Source: Capnocytophaga sp. oral taxon 878 (lineage in GTDB: Bacteria; Bacteroidota; Bacteroidia; Flavobacteriales; Flavobacteriaceae). From it: DNA of 64,000 bases. Numbering within the stretch: the first letter of the stretch is position 1; the number at the start of each line of letters is the position of its first letter. The stretch covers positions 930,001 to 994,000 of the forward strand of contig NZ_CP027229.1 in NCBI RefSeq assembly GCF_002999135.1. The letters run 5' to 3'. Made by a program: the position numbers and the translations under genes. Of the stretch, positions 1 through 8,284 are shown one piece after another. The notes beneath the pieces were generated by a model. It made no database searches, had not been told where the DNA came from, and worked only from the letters and a program-made list of their open reading frames with translations.

Positions 1-191
1 GATATTTATCTTTCTCTTATTTTTTAGCTCTATTAGACTCTCGTCAGACAGTTTATCTTCTATTTTTATATTTTATAACATTCGTATTTTACTATAATGA
101 GCTTGTAGCTCGTACCTTATCAATAAGGATTTTAAAAATGCTTCTCTTTAAAGTACAATATTTTGAATGTACTAAAGATTTTCTTGATACA

Positions 192-983
192 TTACCAACT
201 TGTAATAGGTCGGTGTATATTTCCCCAAAAAGAAGCTACATATTCATTGTAAAAACACAACTTTGTTAGATTATCTCCTTCAATACTAATTCCTAAATCA
301 GGGAGTACTATCCAATGAGCGTGATATAATACTTTTTCAGTGCTTATAAGTCTTTTTATATCTTCTTGAGTATTCAAATCATAATCCTTTACAAGTATTT
401 TATCAAATAAGTGAGGTGTTTTTACATATATGCTACAAAGCACCTGATTGTAAAATTCAAACAATAAAGAAGCACTTTCCAATATCTTCTTTCCTCCTAT
501 TCCTTCAATAGGCGTCGAGGTAAGGTTATATTCCTTTTTAAAACTCTCTATAGTAGTATCAAACACATATTGATTAACAGCTTTAAAAGGCTTCAATTCC
601 AAGACGTTAGAACACCTCAGCAAGCTATCCTCTATCAGTTTATTTTCTTTTGGAACATATAAATCTACTAACGAACTATCAAAAACTAATACTTGTGCAA
701 AGATTTTATTTTTAAAATCAATGTACAACGACAGCTGTAAGTTAGGATAAATATAGAAGTCTCCATCTATAATAGGCTTTTCTTGTGTAATGGTATCAAG
801 AGTAGCTACTGTAACCACTTTTCCATATACTTCAATCTCTTTTACATCACGAACAGAAATAGTTTGAATACGTTTGTTTTCTATTTCAAAGAAAAATGTA
901 AAAGCTTTACTTTCTAGTTTTGTTATATCAGAAAAATCTCCCACTTGAAATGTATCAATCTTCCCTTTTTCAATATGAATCAT
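192..983 (-). CDS. Hypothetical protein, 263 aa
   Basis: I do not recognise this protein. It is soluble-looking: no signal peptide and no membrane segment are visible. It alternates beta-rich stretches with charged ones and ends in a Trp-rich tail (about residues 250-263, YVASFWGN then ITSW). It is the last of a minus-strand run of small genes, one of which looks like an Imm9-type immunity protein, so an immunity role is possible, but only by context. Codon use is A/T-rich like its neighbours. The 191 bases before it hold no gene I can support. Confidence 0.6.
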   Translation of the reverse strand: MIHIEKGKIDTFQVGDFSDITKLESKAFTFFFEIENKRIQTISVRDVKEIEVYGKVVTVATLDTITQEKPIIDGDFYIYPNLQLSLYIDFKNKIFAQVLVFDSSLVDLYVPKENKLIEDSLLRCSNVLELKPFKAVNQYVFDTTIESFKKEYNLTSTPIEGIGGKKILESASLLFEFYNQVLCSIYVKTPHLFDKILVKDYDLNTQEDIKRLISTEKVLYHAHWIVLPDLGISIEGDNLTKLCFYNEYVASFWGNIHRPITSW

Positions 984-1039
984 AGTCTATGTTTTAATTG
1001 TATATTCTACTGCTAAATGTTTTTGGATTTTAGAGTTAA

Positions 1040-1106
1040 GTTCTTGTTTTGTTAGCTTAAATCTATGATTTTACCTGATGCCTATATCTCCGTTCTTGTT
1101 TTGTTA
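1040..1106. repeat. Direct repeat pair, 15 bp
   Basis: The 15-mer GTTCTTGTTTTGTTA occurs at 1040-1054 and again at 1092-1106, in the gap between two small minus-strand genes. A short repeat between small orphan genes fits serial insertion of gene cassettes, but chance in AT-rich DNA is not excluded. Confidence 0.6.
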
Positions 1107-1133
1107 ATTTACTCATTATATTAATATACTCCC

Positions 1134-1568
1134 CTATTCCTTATAACTAATTTTATACAGATAGGAACATACATCGTAATTAAAATGAAATACTAACGCA
1201 CCAACCTCCAATAGTATGATTTTATCACTCATTGTTTCTTTAAATCTCCATTCTATCTTACACTTTTCCAATTCCTTTATAAAAGCATCTATGCCATTAT
1301 TCTTTACTTTATGTTCTTTAAAAAAATAAAAGGTATCATACATCTCAAGAAAGATATTTGAAACAGTATCGCCATAAAATAAGATTTGTATTCTTGAATG
1401 CTTGTTTATACAAACGAAAACACATTGCAAATCCAACTCATAAGTACTTTCTATATCATATTTTATATGATTCTCAGCCAGATAAGCAAGCATTTCTTCT
1501 CTTCCCATATAACAATCATTATATGTCAGAAAATGACGTTTTTCTATCAAATCAAACAAATCAATCAT
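1134..1568 (-). CDS. Hypothetical protein, 144 aa
   Basis: Small acidic soluble protein with no recognised domain, signal or membrane segment. Cys residues are scattered and do not form a metal-binding pattern. It begins MIDLFDLIEK and ends KISYKE. It lies between two other small minus-strand genes in what looks like an immunity-gene array. Function unknown; an immunity role is inferred only from neighbours. Confidence 0.55.
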   Translation of the reverse strand: MIDLFDLIEKRHFLTYNDCYMGREEMLAYLAENHIKYDIESTYELDLQCVFVCINKHSRIQILFYGDTVSNIFLEMYDTFYFFKEHKVKNNGIDAFIKELEKCKIEWRFKETMSDKIILLEVGALVFHFNYDVCSYLYKISYKE

Positions 1569-1641
1569 TGATCACTATTTTTTGAATATTGTTTTATTTC
1601 TCTTACTTTTTTCAACTATTGTCTATCTTGTTCCTCCTCAC

Positions 1642-2046
1642 CTATGTGAATCGCTCTTTTGAATATTGCTTTATTGCAGAAGTAAGTTTCTCTATAGTAT
1701 TACAAATTTGTTTTTCACTAAATAGTTCCTCTACTTTTAGCAAATTTGCTGCTACTTCCTCTTGATAAGAAAGTTCTTTTATTTCTTCAAATCTTCTCTC
1801 TGGATATAGAACTTTTAAAATATAGAAAAAGTCAAAGGAAACCTTTTTCTCTAATAGTTCTTTTGTTGTAACTGCTATTGATAAAACACCTTTCTCTATT
1901 GAAAAATTAAAGATAAGCCCTACTTCTGGATGGCTACAGGTTAAAGATGAAAACAATAAACCTTCTTCTACAATTTCATTCCTATACCCTTTATCATATA
2001 ATAGGCTATATTCTTTACCTATTTTATTTCTTATATGTAACATCAT
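1642..2046 (-). CDS. Hypothetical protein, 134 aa
   Basis: Soluble small protein of unknown function. Its start overlaps the end of the upstream gene (2024-2551) by 23 bases, so the two are probably translated in series. It starts with two Met codons and either could be used. The middle (residues 35-75) is predicted-beta in character, followed by charged helices. Overlap with an Imm9-like gene suggests one immunity operon, but I see no diagnostic motif. Confidence 0.55.
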   Translation of the reverse strand: MMLHIRNKIGKEYSLLYDKGYRNEIVEEGLLFSSLTCSHPEVGLIFNFSIEKGVLSIAVTTKELLEKKVSFDFFYILKVLYPERRFEEIKELSYQEEVAANLLKVEELFSEKQICNTIEKLTSAIKQYSKERFT

Positions 2047-2551
2047 TCAAAAATATAATCTTTTTCCCATTACAACTAATGCCTTTTGTAAAAGCCAAAT
2101 GAATGGCAAGCTTACTACTCTCCAATATATATTCGTACAGATTGCTATAGTTCTCAAAATTACGCTCTAATATATAAAAGTTCTTATCATTCAGTGGCAC
2201 ATAAAACGCCTCTTCTACTTTTTTAGAAACCCCATACGAAGCCTCCTTTTCATTAGGTATGGTAACAGAAATAGAAAACTCAAATTCTTTATCCGAAGGG
2301 TAGCGCATTGCTCGTTTAAAGATGCCTATTCCATTAGTAGAGCGTAAAGTTACCCTTATCAAAAGCCTCCAATCCCCTAAATCTGCAACATTAATCCCCG
2401 AAATAACAGTTTTTACATACTCATTTAATCCCTCTCGCACAGAATCTATATCCACATCCTCACTCAAACGAGGAATTTCAACTTGTAAACAAACTTTAAC
2501 TTTTTCATCCATAACTTTTTCTATTATTGTCAGATAGCAATCTTTAACCAA
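2024..2551 (-). CDS. Imm9-like immunity protein, 175 aa
   Basis: The pattern resembles the Imm9 family of polymorphic-toxin immunity proteins: an N-terminal beta strand with an acidic segment, a central KRAMRYPSDKEFEFSISV stretch (about residues 79-96), then a SYGV turn, and a C-terminal helix followed by FTKGISCNGKKI near residue 157. No signal peptide, so it should act in the cytoplasm, where it would bind and neutralise a toxin. No cognate toxin is adjacent. The assignment is from memory of the family consensus and should be checked with a profile search. Confidence 0.55.
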   Translation of the reverse strand: MVKDCYLTIIEKVMDEKVKVCLQVEIPRLSEDVDIDSVREGLNEYVKTVISGINVADLGDWRLLIRVTLRSTNGIGIFKRAMRYPSDKEFEFSISVTIPNEKEASYGVSKKVEEAFYVPLNDKNFYILERNFENYSNLYEYILESSKLAIHLAFTKGISCNGKKIIFLNDVTYKK

Positions 2552-2582
2552 CAGCTACCCCCTAAACTAAAAAATTCTCATT

Positions 2583-2776
2583 CTTTTCTCATTTTTATTA
2601 CCAATCTCTCAAAAATTGCCACCCCCTATATCACTTTTTGGAAAAAAATATAATCCATTAATAATCAGACTTTTTGGCAACTAACATACCCCACACTCTT
2701 ACCTCTTACCTCTTATCTTTCACCTACTTTAAACGAACCTATAACGAACTATAAACGAACTATAAACGAAGGATAA
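2583..2776 (-). repeat. Long dispersed repeat, copy A
   Basis: Read on the minus strand, this segment matches 62579-62780 closely over about 200 bp. Both contain 11-bp units (TATAGTTCGTT type, at 2731-2776 here), then TTTAAAGTAGG, then AGGTAAG heptamers, then an AT-rich tail ending GATTGGTAATAAAAAT. The copies are inverted with respect to each other and about 60 kb apart. This explains most of the otherwise geneless 2552-3046 interval. The remainder of that interval has no gene I can support. Confidence 0.85.
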
Positions 2777-3046
2777 GCGTCAAAAATCTGATTATCAGCT
2801 ATTTCACAACCAAACCTTCTCTTTGAAAAAATCGCAACAAAACCACCCAAAAACTACATTTTCCTCATCCCTCTTATCTCTTTGCTACCTCCTACTGTAT
2901 TCTTTAGCTACTTTATACCCAACATCATTCAGATATAAATCCTTGTATTACCTAATTAAGAAAAAAGACACTATTCCTTTTAATCCATCTATATCCGCAA
3001 AAAAAGCACTTCTTGGCATTATATTTTTAGTACCCAAACCCATACA

Positions 3047-3634
3047 TTACCATGAGCCCTCCGATGTACCATCAACTTTAAAATTAATATCATCAATATT
3101 TAAGTTCTCTATCAATGGTAAGTCCAAAACTTTCTTGAAAAAGAATTCATATCCACATTCTCTATTATCAACATCAGCATTCAAACTATCTCTAAAACCT
3201 AAAATATCAACCGAATAATTTCCTTTAGGAATTGTAAAATTATCATCCACACCTATTCGTTCTTCTTTAGGCGGGAAGTTCAAATAATAATCCGGTTTCC
3301 AATTCATTATAGCATAAATATCACTTATTATAACATTTTCACTCTCTACTCTAAAAGGAAATGATAACAAGGTTTTAAAAAGTTTCCATTCAGGGGCTAT
3401 TGCACTCTCCTCTCCCAAATTAACAATTATTTTATAATCCCAAATCTCAATAGTGTAAATAGGCAATATAACTCCTTCATTTATAGCTGCATTACCTACC
3501 TCAGGGTTCTGAATAAAATAATCCAAAAGGTTCGCATCTTTTATACCTTTTGATTGCACAAAATTATCTAAAACAAGAGGATCAAAAATAACCATCCCTT
3601 GCATATTCAATGAAATCTTTGTCTTATAAAACAT
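3047..3634 (-). CDS. Hypothetical protein, possible immunity protein, 195 aa
   Basis: Not firmly recognised. It is soluble, without signal peptide. Visible features include FDPLVLDNF near residue 17, DYFIQNPEVGNAAI near 39, a VIISDIYAIMNW stretch near 105 and CGYEFFFKKV near 160. The composition resembles large Bacteroidota immunity-like proteins found next to secreted toxin fragments, and it sits in the immunity-like cluster, but that is inference. It ends TSEGSW. A longish plus-strand frame over the same bases looks like antisense noise. Confidence 0.55.
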   Translation of the reverse strand: MFYKTKISLNMQGMVIFDPLVLDNFVQSKGIKDANLLDYFIQNPEVGNAAINEGVILPIYTIEIWDYKIIVNLGEESAIAPEWKLFKTLLSFPFRVESENVIISDIYAIMNWKPDYYLNFPPKEERIGVDDNFTIPKGNYSVDILGFRDSLNADVDNRECGYEFFFKKVLDLPLIENLNIDDINFKVDGTSEGSW

Positions 3635-3811
3635 ATTTTAATAATTTTATCCTTATTTATTATTGCTATGAGCGTTTTTTCCTCACTCACAGAGTTGTAA
3701 CTCATACGCTATCAAGCCAGCTCAAAAAACACCTCTCTCTACCCATAACATTTCAATATATACATAAATAAAATTAGCAAATGAACCACAATCCGTTCAT
3801 TTGCTAATCTA

Positions 3812-4348
3812 CTAATTTTCAAACATACTGAACACACAGCCCCCATACTTTTTAGCTTCCGAAAAATGTGGCAACTCCGATAAGTCTGTTCTAGATGAAT
3901 GTTCTATAATAAGAGTACCATTCTCAGCAAGAAGATTGTTGGCAAAAACAAGCTCCGCTATAAGCCTAAATTTCTCTATAGGAAAGTCGTACGGAGGGTC
4001 AGCAAAAATAAGATCAAAAGGCTGTGTAGTACGTTTAAGGTATTCATACACATCACCTTTCAGAGCTGTAATATTATAGTCCAGTTCACGTGCCGTTTTG
4101 CTTATGAACTGCACACAGCCGTTATGACTATCAATAGCCACTACCGAGGGGCACCCTCTACTGGCAAACTCATAACTGATATTCCCCGTACCAGCAAAAA
4201 GGTCTAATACCACAAGTTCATCAAAATAATAGTAGTTGTTAAGAATATTGAAGAGGGCTTCTTTGGCGAAGTCAGTAGTAGGGCGTACAGGCAGTTTAGC
4301 AGGTGCAATAAGTTGCTTGCCCTTGTTCTTTCCAGAAATAATCCGCAT
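3812..4348 (-). CDS. rsmD: 16S rRNA (guanine(966)-N(2))-methyltransferase RsmD
   Basis: Methylates G966 of 16S rRNA in the small subunit using SAM. The N-terminus MRIISGKNKGK is typical of the family. A SAM-binding strand VLDLFAGTGN lies near residue 47 and the catalytic amino-methyltransferase motif DPPY near residue 117. The 178-residue length is normal for the family. Divergently transcribed from lgt, with both promoters in the short gap. Confidence 0.95.
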   Translation of the reverse strand: MRIISGKNKGKQLIAPAKLPVRPTTDFAKEALFNILNNYYYFDELVVLDLFAGTGNISYEFASRGCPSVVAIDSHNGCVQFISKTARELDYNITALKGDVYEYLKRTTQPFDLIFADPPYDFPIEKFRLIAELVFANNLLAENGTLIIEHSSRTDLSELPHFSEAKKYGGCVFSMFEN

Positions 4349-4370
4349 AAGTCTATGATTTTTAAGGGCA

Positions 4371-4401
4371 CAAAGATATTAATAAATACATTAGTAACCA
4401 A
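4371..4401 (-). promoter_or_regulatory. Promoter of rsmD
   Basis: On the minus strand the -7 element TATCTTTG (4371-4378) lies 20 bases from a TTG (4399-4401). This is the Bacteroidota sigma-A pattern, and it sits just upstream of the rsmD start at 4348. Confidence 0.6.
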
Positions 4402-4407
4402 AAAAAC

Positions 4408-4437
4408 TTGTAGGTTCCATAAAAAGTTGTACTTTTG
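4408..4437 (+). promoter_or_regulatory. Promoter of lgt
   Basis: TTG at 4408-4410, 19 bases, then TACTTTTG at 4430-4437. Transcription would begin near 4443-4446, which rules out the upstream in-frame ATG at 4313 and supports the start at 4457. Confidence 0.7.
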
Positions 4438-4456
4438 CACTTCAAAACTATCACGT

Positions 4457-5422
4457 ATGATTACTTTGAATTTTATATGGAACTCTAACGAAATACTCGC
4501 CACCATCCCCATTCCCTTTTTAGGCATTGGCGATTTTCAATTGCGCTATTATAGCTTAATGTTTATAATTGCTTTTAGCTTAGGTTGGTTTCTCACTAAA
4601 AAAATATACCTCAACGAAGGTAAAACCGTAGCACAGCTCGATACTCTGTTTGTATACACAGCCGTAGCTACTTTAGTAGGGGCCCGTTTAGGCGACTGCT
4701 TCTTCTATAACTGGGACTATTTTAAAGACCACCTTTTGGAAATCTTCCTCCCTATAAAAGAAAAACCAGGCGGGGGCTGGGAACTTACAGGCTTTTCAGG
4801 CTTAGCAAGTCACGGGGCTGCTATAGGTATCATCATCGCAATGATATTGTATGTACGCAAATACAAAGATATTAGCCTCTCTTGGATATTGGATCGTGTA
4901 GTCATTCCTATCACCATAGGCGGAATGTTTGTACGTTTTGGTAACTTCTTTAATTCCGAAATTAATGGCAAAATAGCAAGTAACTCCTACCCTCTTGGAG
5001 TGAAATTCGTACAAGGTGGAGCCCTATCAGCACGTAAGGCTATGGAAATTACGGAACAAACCGACCCTCAAGCCGCTTACAAACTCATAGTTCACGATCC
5101 TCGCTACACCGATGTACTAGCCTCTATCCCCTACCAGCACCCAGCTCAGCTATACGAAGCTTTTGGCTATTTCTGCCTTTTCTGGGTATTGTGGTATGTG
5201 TATTGGAAAACCGATAAAAAACAACAGCCTTACTTCATCTTTGGTATCTTCTTAGTAGCTTTATGGAGTATCCGTTTTCTAGTCGAGTTTGTAAAAGAAA
5301 GTCAAGGAGGCTTTGAAAACACCTTAGGTTTACTTTCCACAGGCCAATGGCTTAGCATCCCGTTCATTATAGCTGGCTTTTATTTATTGTTTAGAAAAAA
5401 GGAGTTAATCGTTAAGGATTAA
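4457..5422 (+). CDS. lgt: Prolipoprotein diacylglyceryl transferase
   Basis: Transfers diacylglycerol from phosphatidylglycerol to the lipobox Cys of prolipoproteins in the inner membrane, the first step of lipoprotein maturation. Several membrane helices are visible. The family motifs are present: LRYYSLMF near the N-terminus, SGLASHGAAIG with the essential His, and RFGNFFNSE (the G-N-F-x-N-x-E signature). I use ATG 4457 (321 aa) because the longer frame from 4313 starts upstream of the predicted transcription start and overlaps the rsmD 5' end. The stop codon abuts the start of the next gene (TAAATG), so the two are probably cotranscribed. Confidence 0.95.
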   Translation: MITLNFIWNSNEILATIPIPFLGIGDFQLRYYSLMFIIAFSLGWFLTKKIYLNEGKTVAQLDTLFVYTAVATLVGARLGDCFFYNWDYFKDHLLEIFLPIKEKPGGGWELTGFSGLASHGAAIGIIIAMILYVRKYKDISLSWILDRVVIPITIGGMFVRFGNFFNSEINGKIASNSYPLGVKFVQGGALSARKAMEITEQTDPQAAYKLIVHDPRYTDVLASIPYQHPAQLYEAFGYFCLFWVLWYVYWKTDKKQQPYFIFGIFLVALWSIRFLVEFVKESQGGFENTLGLLSTGQWLSIPFIIAGFYLLFRKKELIVKD

Positions 5423-5998
5423 ATGAAAAAGCTGTACATTATAGCGGGTTGTAACGGAGCAGGTAAAACTACGGCTTCATTTACCATTTTGCCTGAAGTG
5501 CTAAATTGTAGAGAATTTATCAATGCCGATGAAATAGCAAAAGGACTATCGCCTTTTCAGCCTGAAACTGTAGCTGTACAAGCTGGTAGAATTATGCTCA
5601 CCCGTATGGATGAACTACTCCACCAAGGAGTTGATTTTGCCTTTGAAACAACCTTAGCTACTAAAAGTTACAAACAAAAAATAATAGAAGCACAAGCCAA
5701 TGGCTATGAGGTTACATTATTGTTCTTTTGGTTGCGGAATGTAACAATGGCTAAAGAACGTGTTGCCCAACGAGTCGCAGAGGGAGGACATAACATTCCC
5801 ATTGAAACTATTGAAAGAAGATATTATAATGGTATCATTAATCTGTTTAATCTCTATATAGATATTGTAGATATTTGTCAGATTTATGATAATTCAAGCG
5901 GAGTTTGTGTTCTTATAGCAGAAAAATATAAAGAGGAAGAGCTTGTATGCTATGACATAGATACTTATAATAAAATTAAAAACAGCTATGAAAGATAG
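5423..5998 (+). CDS. Zeta-toxin-like P-loop kinase
   Basis: P-loop ATPase of the zeta-toxin/UDP-N-acetylglucosamine kinase-like group. Walker A GCNGAGKTT lies at residues 9-17, followed by INADEIAKG near 33-41, FAFETTL near 73, and a lid region with paired arginines RVAQRVAEGGHNIP near 114-127. It begins immediately after lgt with no gap and overlaps a 50-codon gene at its 3' end by 11 bases. Similar proteins in Bacteroidota are annotated as zeta toxins. Whether this one is toxic is not known; cotranscription with a small gene suggests a toxin-antitoxin pair with the small gene second. Confidence 0.8.
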   Translation: MKKLYIIAGCNGAGKTTASFTILPEVLNCREFINADEIAKGLSPFQPETVAVQAGRIMLTRMDELLHQGVDFAFETTLATKSYKQKIIEAQANGYEVTLLFFWLRNVTMAKERVAQRVAEGGHNIPIETIERRYYNGIINLFNLYIDIVDICQIYDNSSGVCVLIAEKYKEEELVCYDIDTYNKIKNSYER

Positions 5999-6140
5999 AA
6001 ATACAGAAAAACAGCTATTTCGAGAAAAACTTTTAAAAGGTTTATCACTTGCTTATGAGCGAATGATAGCTGAAAAACGCAAGAACAAACAGAAAGTAGT
6101 AATCTGGAAAGAAGGTAAAATCGTAACAATACAACCATAA
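5988..6140 (+). CDS. Small protein, possible partner of zeta-like kinase, 50 aa
   Basis: Short ORF starting inside the end of the kinase gene (11-base overlap, translational coupling likely). It begins MKDRNTEKQL, has a charged helical body (LLKGLSLAYERMIAEKRK) and ends in a short basic beta-like tail (VVIWKEGKIVTIQP). A small protein in this position recurs, as I recall, behind similar kinases in Bacteroidota, and the HxxLxxAYxxM-like helix plus 'V..GKIV...P' tail looks like a conserved family. An antitoxin role is inferred, not shown. Confidence 0.65.
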   Translation: MKDRNTEKQLFREKLLKGLSLAYERMIAEKRKNKQKVVIWKEGKIVTIQP

Positions 6141-6299
6141 TGAGGTCTTCTAAAAAAAGCCTCTTTGCTTAGTAACAAAACCTTCTATATACTAAACTAA
6201 CAATGGCAGAAGGCAAATATCAATTGTGCCTATAACAAACAATTGTAGATTTCTTTTCAAAAAAGACAAAATTAATTCATAATTCAAATTTAGCAAAAA

Positions 6300-6830
6300 A
6301 TGAACTTTTTCAGAAAACACTTTGTAACAGTAGCATTAGCCTTAGTAGCCTTAGCTGCTATTGCTTTGGTACTACCTCGCTTTTTCAGTAATGAAAAAAC
6401 TAATAATTACATACAAGAAGTAGAAATTACCCCTCAAGAAATAGAGTTTAGTCGTGATGGCGACCTTTCTTTATTTAAGAATGATAGCCTTATCAAAACT
6501 ATTGAAGTAGAGTTTGCAAGAAACGATATGGAACGTTCATTAGGCTTAATGTACCGCTCACAAATGGGAGAACTACAAGGAATGTGGTTTATCTTCCCCG
6601 AAGAAGCTCCTCGCTCTTTCTATATGAAAAACACCGAAATTCCTTTGGATATTATCTATTTAAACAAAGATAAAAAAGTAGTAAGTATAGCTAAAAATGC
6701 ACGTCCTTATGATGAAACCTCTCTCCCTTCCGAAGCTCCTGCTATGTATGTGCTGGAAATTAATGGAGGATTGGCTGATAAGTGGGGTATTGAAAAAGGT
6801 GATAAAGTAGAAGTAACTCAAGTAAAATAA
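6300..6830 (+). CDS. DUF192 family protein, membrane-anchored
   Basis: A 176-residue protein with an N-terminal membrane anchor or signal (residues 8-28, VTVALALVALAAIALVLP) and a C-terminal DUF192 domain (about residues 65-175). The family core is visible: EFARNDMERSLGLMYRS, then MWFIFP, then FYMKNTEIPLDIIYL. The domain is predicted to lie in the periplasm. The biochemical role of DUF192 is unknown. It is followed 23 bases later by idi, so it may be cotranscribed with it. Confidence 0.85.
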   Translation: MNFFRKHFVTVALALVALAAIALVLPRFFSNEKTNNYIQEVEITPQEIEFSRDGDLSLFKNDSLIKTIEVEFARNDMERSLGLMYRSQMGELQGMWFIFPEEAPRSFYMKNTEIPLDIIYLNKDKKVVSIAKNARPYDETSLPSEAPAMYVLEINGGLADKWGIEKGDKVEVTQVK

Positions 6831-6853
6831 AGCTTTTTAGCTTACCTAAAACT

Positions 6854-7366
6854 ATGGAAGAGCAAGTAATATTAGTTGATGAACAGGATAACCCTATAGG
6901 GCTTATGGGCAAATTAGAAGCACACCAAAAGGCTGTGCTACATAGGGCATTCTCAGTATTTATACTAAATGATAAAGGAGAACTTATGCTGCAACAACGT
7001 GCTGCCGGAAAGTACCATTCACCTAATTTATGGACCAATACCTGCTGCAGTCACCCCAGAGAGGGCGAAACTACTGTGGAGGCAGGCAAACGCCGCTTGC
7101 AAGAAGAAATGGGCTTTGTAACTGATCTTACCGATGTGCAAACCTTCATCTACAAAGCTCCTTTTGATAACGGACTTACTGAACACGAGCTCGACCATAT
7201 TCTTATTGGCTATTATAACGAAGCCCCCAATATCAATCCTGATGAAGTAGGTGATTGGTGTTGGGAGCTTCCTGAAAATATAAAAAAAGATATAGCGGCA
7301 CATCCGCACCGCTATACCGAATGGTTTAAAATCATATTTGATAGGTTTTACGCCTTCTTCTTCTGA
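6854..7366 (+). CDS. idi: Isopentenyl-diphosphate delta-isomerase, type 1
   Basis: Interconverts isopentenyl and dimethylallyl diphosphate for isoprenoid synthesis; cytosolic, metal-dependent Nudix enzyme. Seen: the catalytic Cys in NTCCSHPREGE near residue 60, the Nudix-like GKRRLQEEMGF near residue 76, and the catalytic Glu region TEHELDHILIG near residue 112. Length 170 is typical of type 1. The 3' end overlaps the convergent speB gene by 19 bases, so the two transcripts are antisense at their ends. Confidence 0.93.
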   Translation: MEEQVILVDEQDNPIGLMGKLEAHQKAVLHRAFSVFILNDKGELMLQQRAAGKYHSPNLWTNTCCSHPREGETTVEAGKRRLQEEMGFVTDLTDVQTFIYKAPFDNGLTEHELDHILIGYYNEAPNINPDEVGDWCWELPENIKKDIAAHPHRYTEWFKIIFDRFYAFFF

Positions 7367-8220
7367 TATTTAAAGTAGTAAGCTAACATTTTATAATATA
7401 ACTTAGCTGCCAAGAAAGCCGTTGGTTTTGCTTGGGGGCTATCCATTAATTCTACTATATCAAAGGCTACTACATTACACTTCTTAAATACTTTGCGCAA
7501 TAGCTTAAGGGTGGGATACCATTGTAATCCTCCTGGCTCGGGGGTACCTGTTGAGGGTGCTATGGCAGGATCAAAGGCATCCAAATCAATAGTGATGTAT
7601 ACGTTACCCGATACTTTGTCTAGCACATCGTTAATCCATTTCTTTTCTTTAGCTTTGGCTATCTCGTGAGCGAAGAATACACGTCCTTTGGGGAGGTATT
7701 GTTTTTCTTCGGCATCCATTGAGCGTATCCCTACTTGTACTAGTTTGTGTTTTTGGTTTGCCTCAAAAACAGCACAAGCGTGATTGGAGGTAGAGCCGTG
7801 AAATTCTGGACGCAAATCGGTATGGGCATCTAATTGCAATACGGTTAGCTTTTCATACTTCTCTCCTACTGCACGAATGGAGCCTATGGATACAGAGTGC
7901 TCACCTCCAAAAAGGGTAAAGAGTTTATCTTCGTGTTTGAGTAGTTCTTTAGTGGTTTGGTAAACTGCTTCGGTCATTGCCTCAGGCGAACTATTTTCGG
8001 TTACTTCACCTGCTAAATATACTCCATTGAGGTAAGGCTCGGTATCGGTTTCGATGTCGTAAAGTTCCATATTTTCGGAAGCGTCTAAGAAGAGTTCAGG
8101 TCCTTTATCGGCTCCTTTACCCCAAGTGGAAGTTCCGTCGTAAGGTACGGTTACTAAGGTTACTTTTGAGTTTTCAAGAGTAGCATTCTCTTCGGGAATG
8201 CCTGCATACGTTCTTTTCAT
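7348..8220 (-). CDS. speB: Agmatinase / arginase-family ureohydrolase
   Basis: Manganese-dependent ureohydrolase, probably agmatinase (agmatine to putrescine plus urea). The family metal-binding motifs are all present in order: GGEHSVSIG near residue 104, DAHTDLR near 131, the paired aspartates of TIDLDAFDPAIAP near 210, and EPGG shortly after. Length 290 is normal. Other arginase-family substrates cannot be excluded from sequence. Its promoter probably uses TATATTTG on the minus strand at 8251-8258. Overlaps idi tail to tail. Confidence 0.9.
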   Translation of the reverse strand: MKRTYAGIPEENATLENSKVTLVTVPYDGTSTWGKGADKGPELFLDASENMELYDIETDTEPYLNGVYLAGEVTENSSPEAMTEAVYQTTKELLKHEDKLFTLFGGEHSVSIGSIRAVGEKYEKLTVLQLDAHTDLRPEFHGSTSNHACAVFEANQKHKLVQVGIRSMDAEEKQYLPKGRVFFAHEIAKAKEKKWINDVLDKVSGNVYITIDLDAFDPAIAPSTGTPEPGGLQWYPTLKLLRKVFKKCNVVAFDIVELMDSPQAKPTAFLAAKLYYKMLAYYFKYQKKKA

Positions 8221-8284
8221 TGTTTTTGACTTTGTTTATAAAATAGGGTGCAAATATACATTATTTTTCTGAAAATGAATTATT

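Noticed and set aside
2823..3218. Plus-strand frame of 131 codons opposite the 195-aa minus-strand gene
   Set aside because: Low-complexity Ser/Thr/Lys/Pro composition of antisense AT-rich DNA, no family motif, and it overlaps a better gene and a repeat tail.
4204..4527. Minus-strand frame of 107 codons over the rsmD-lgt promoters
   Set aside because: Covers two promoters and the starts of two certain genes; the hydrophobic translation is antisense noise.
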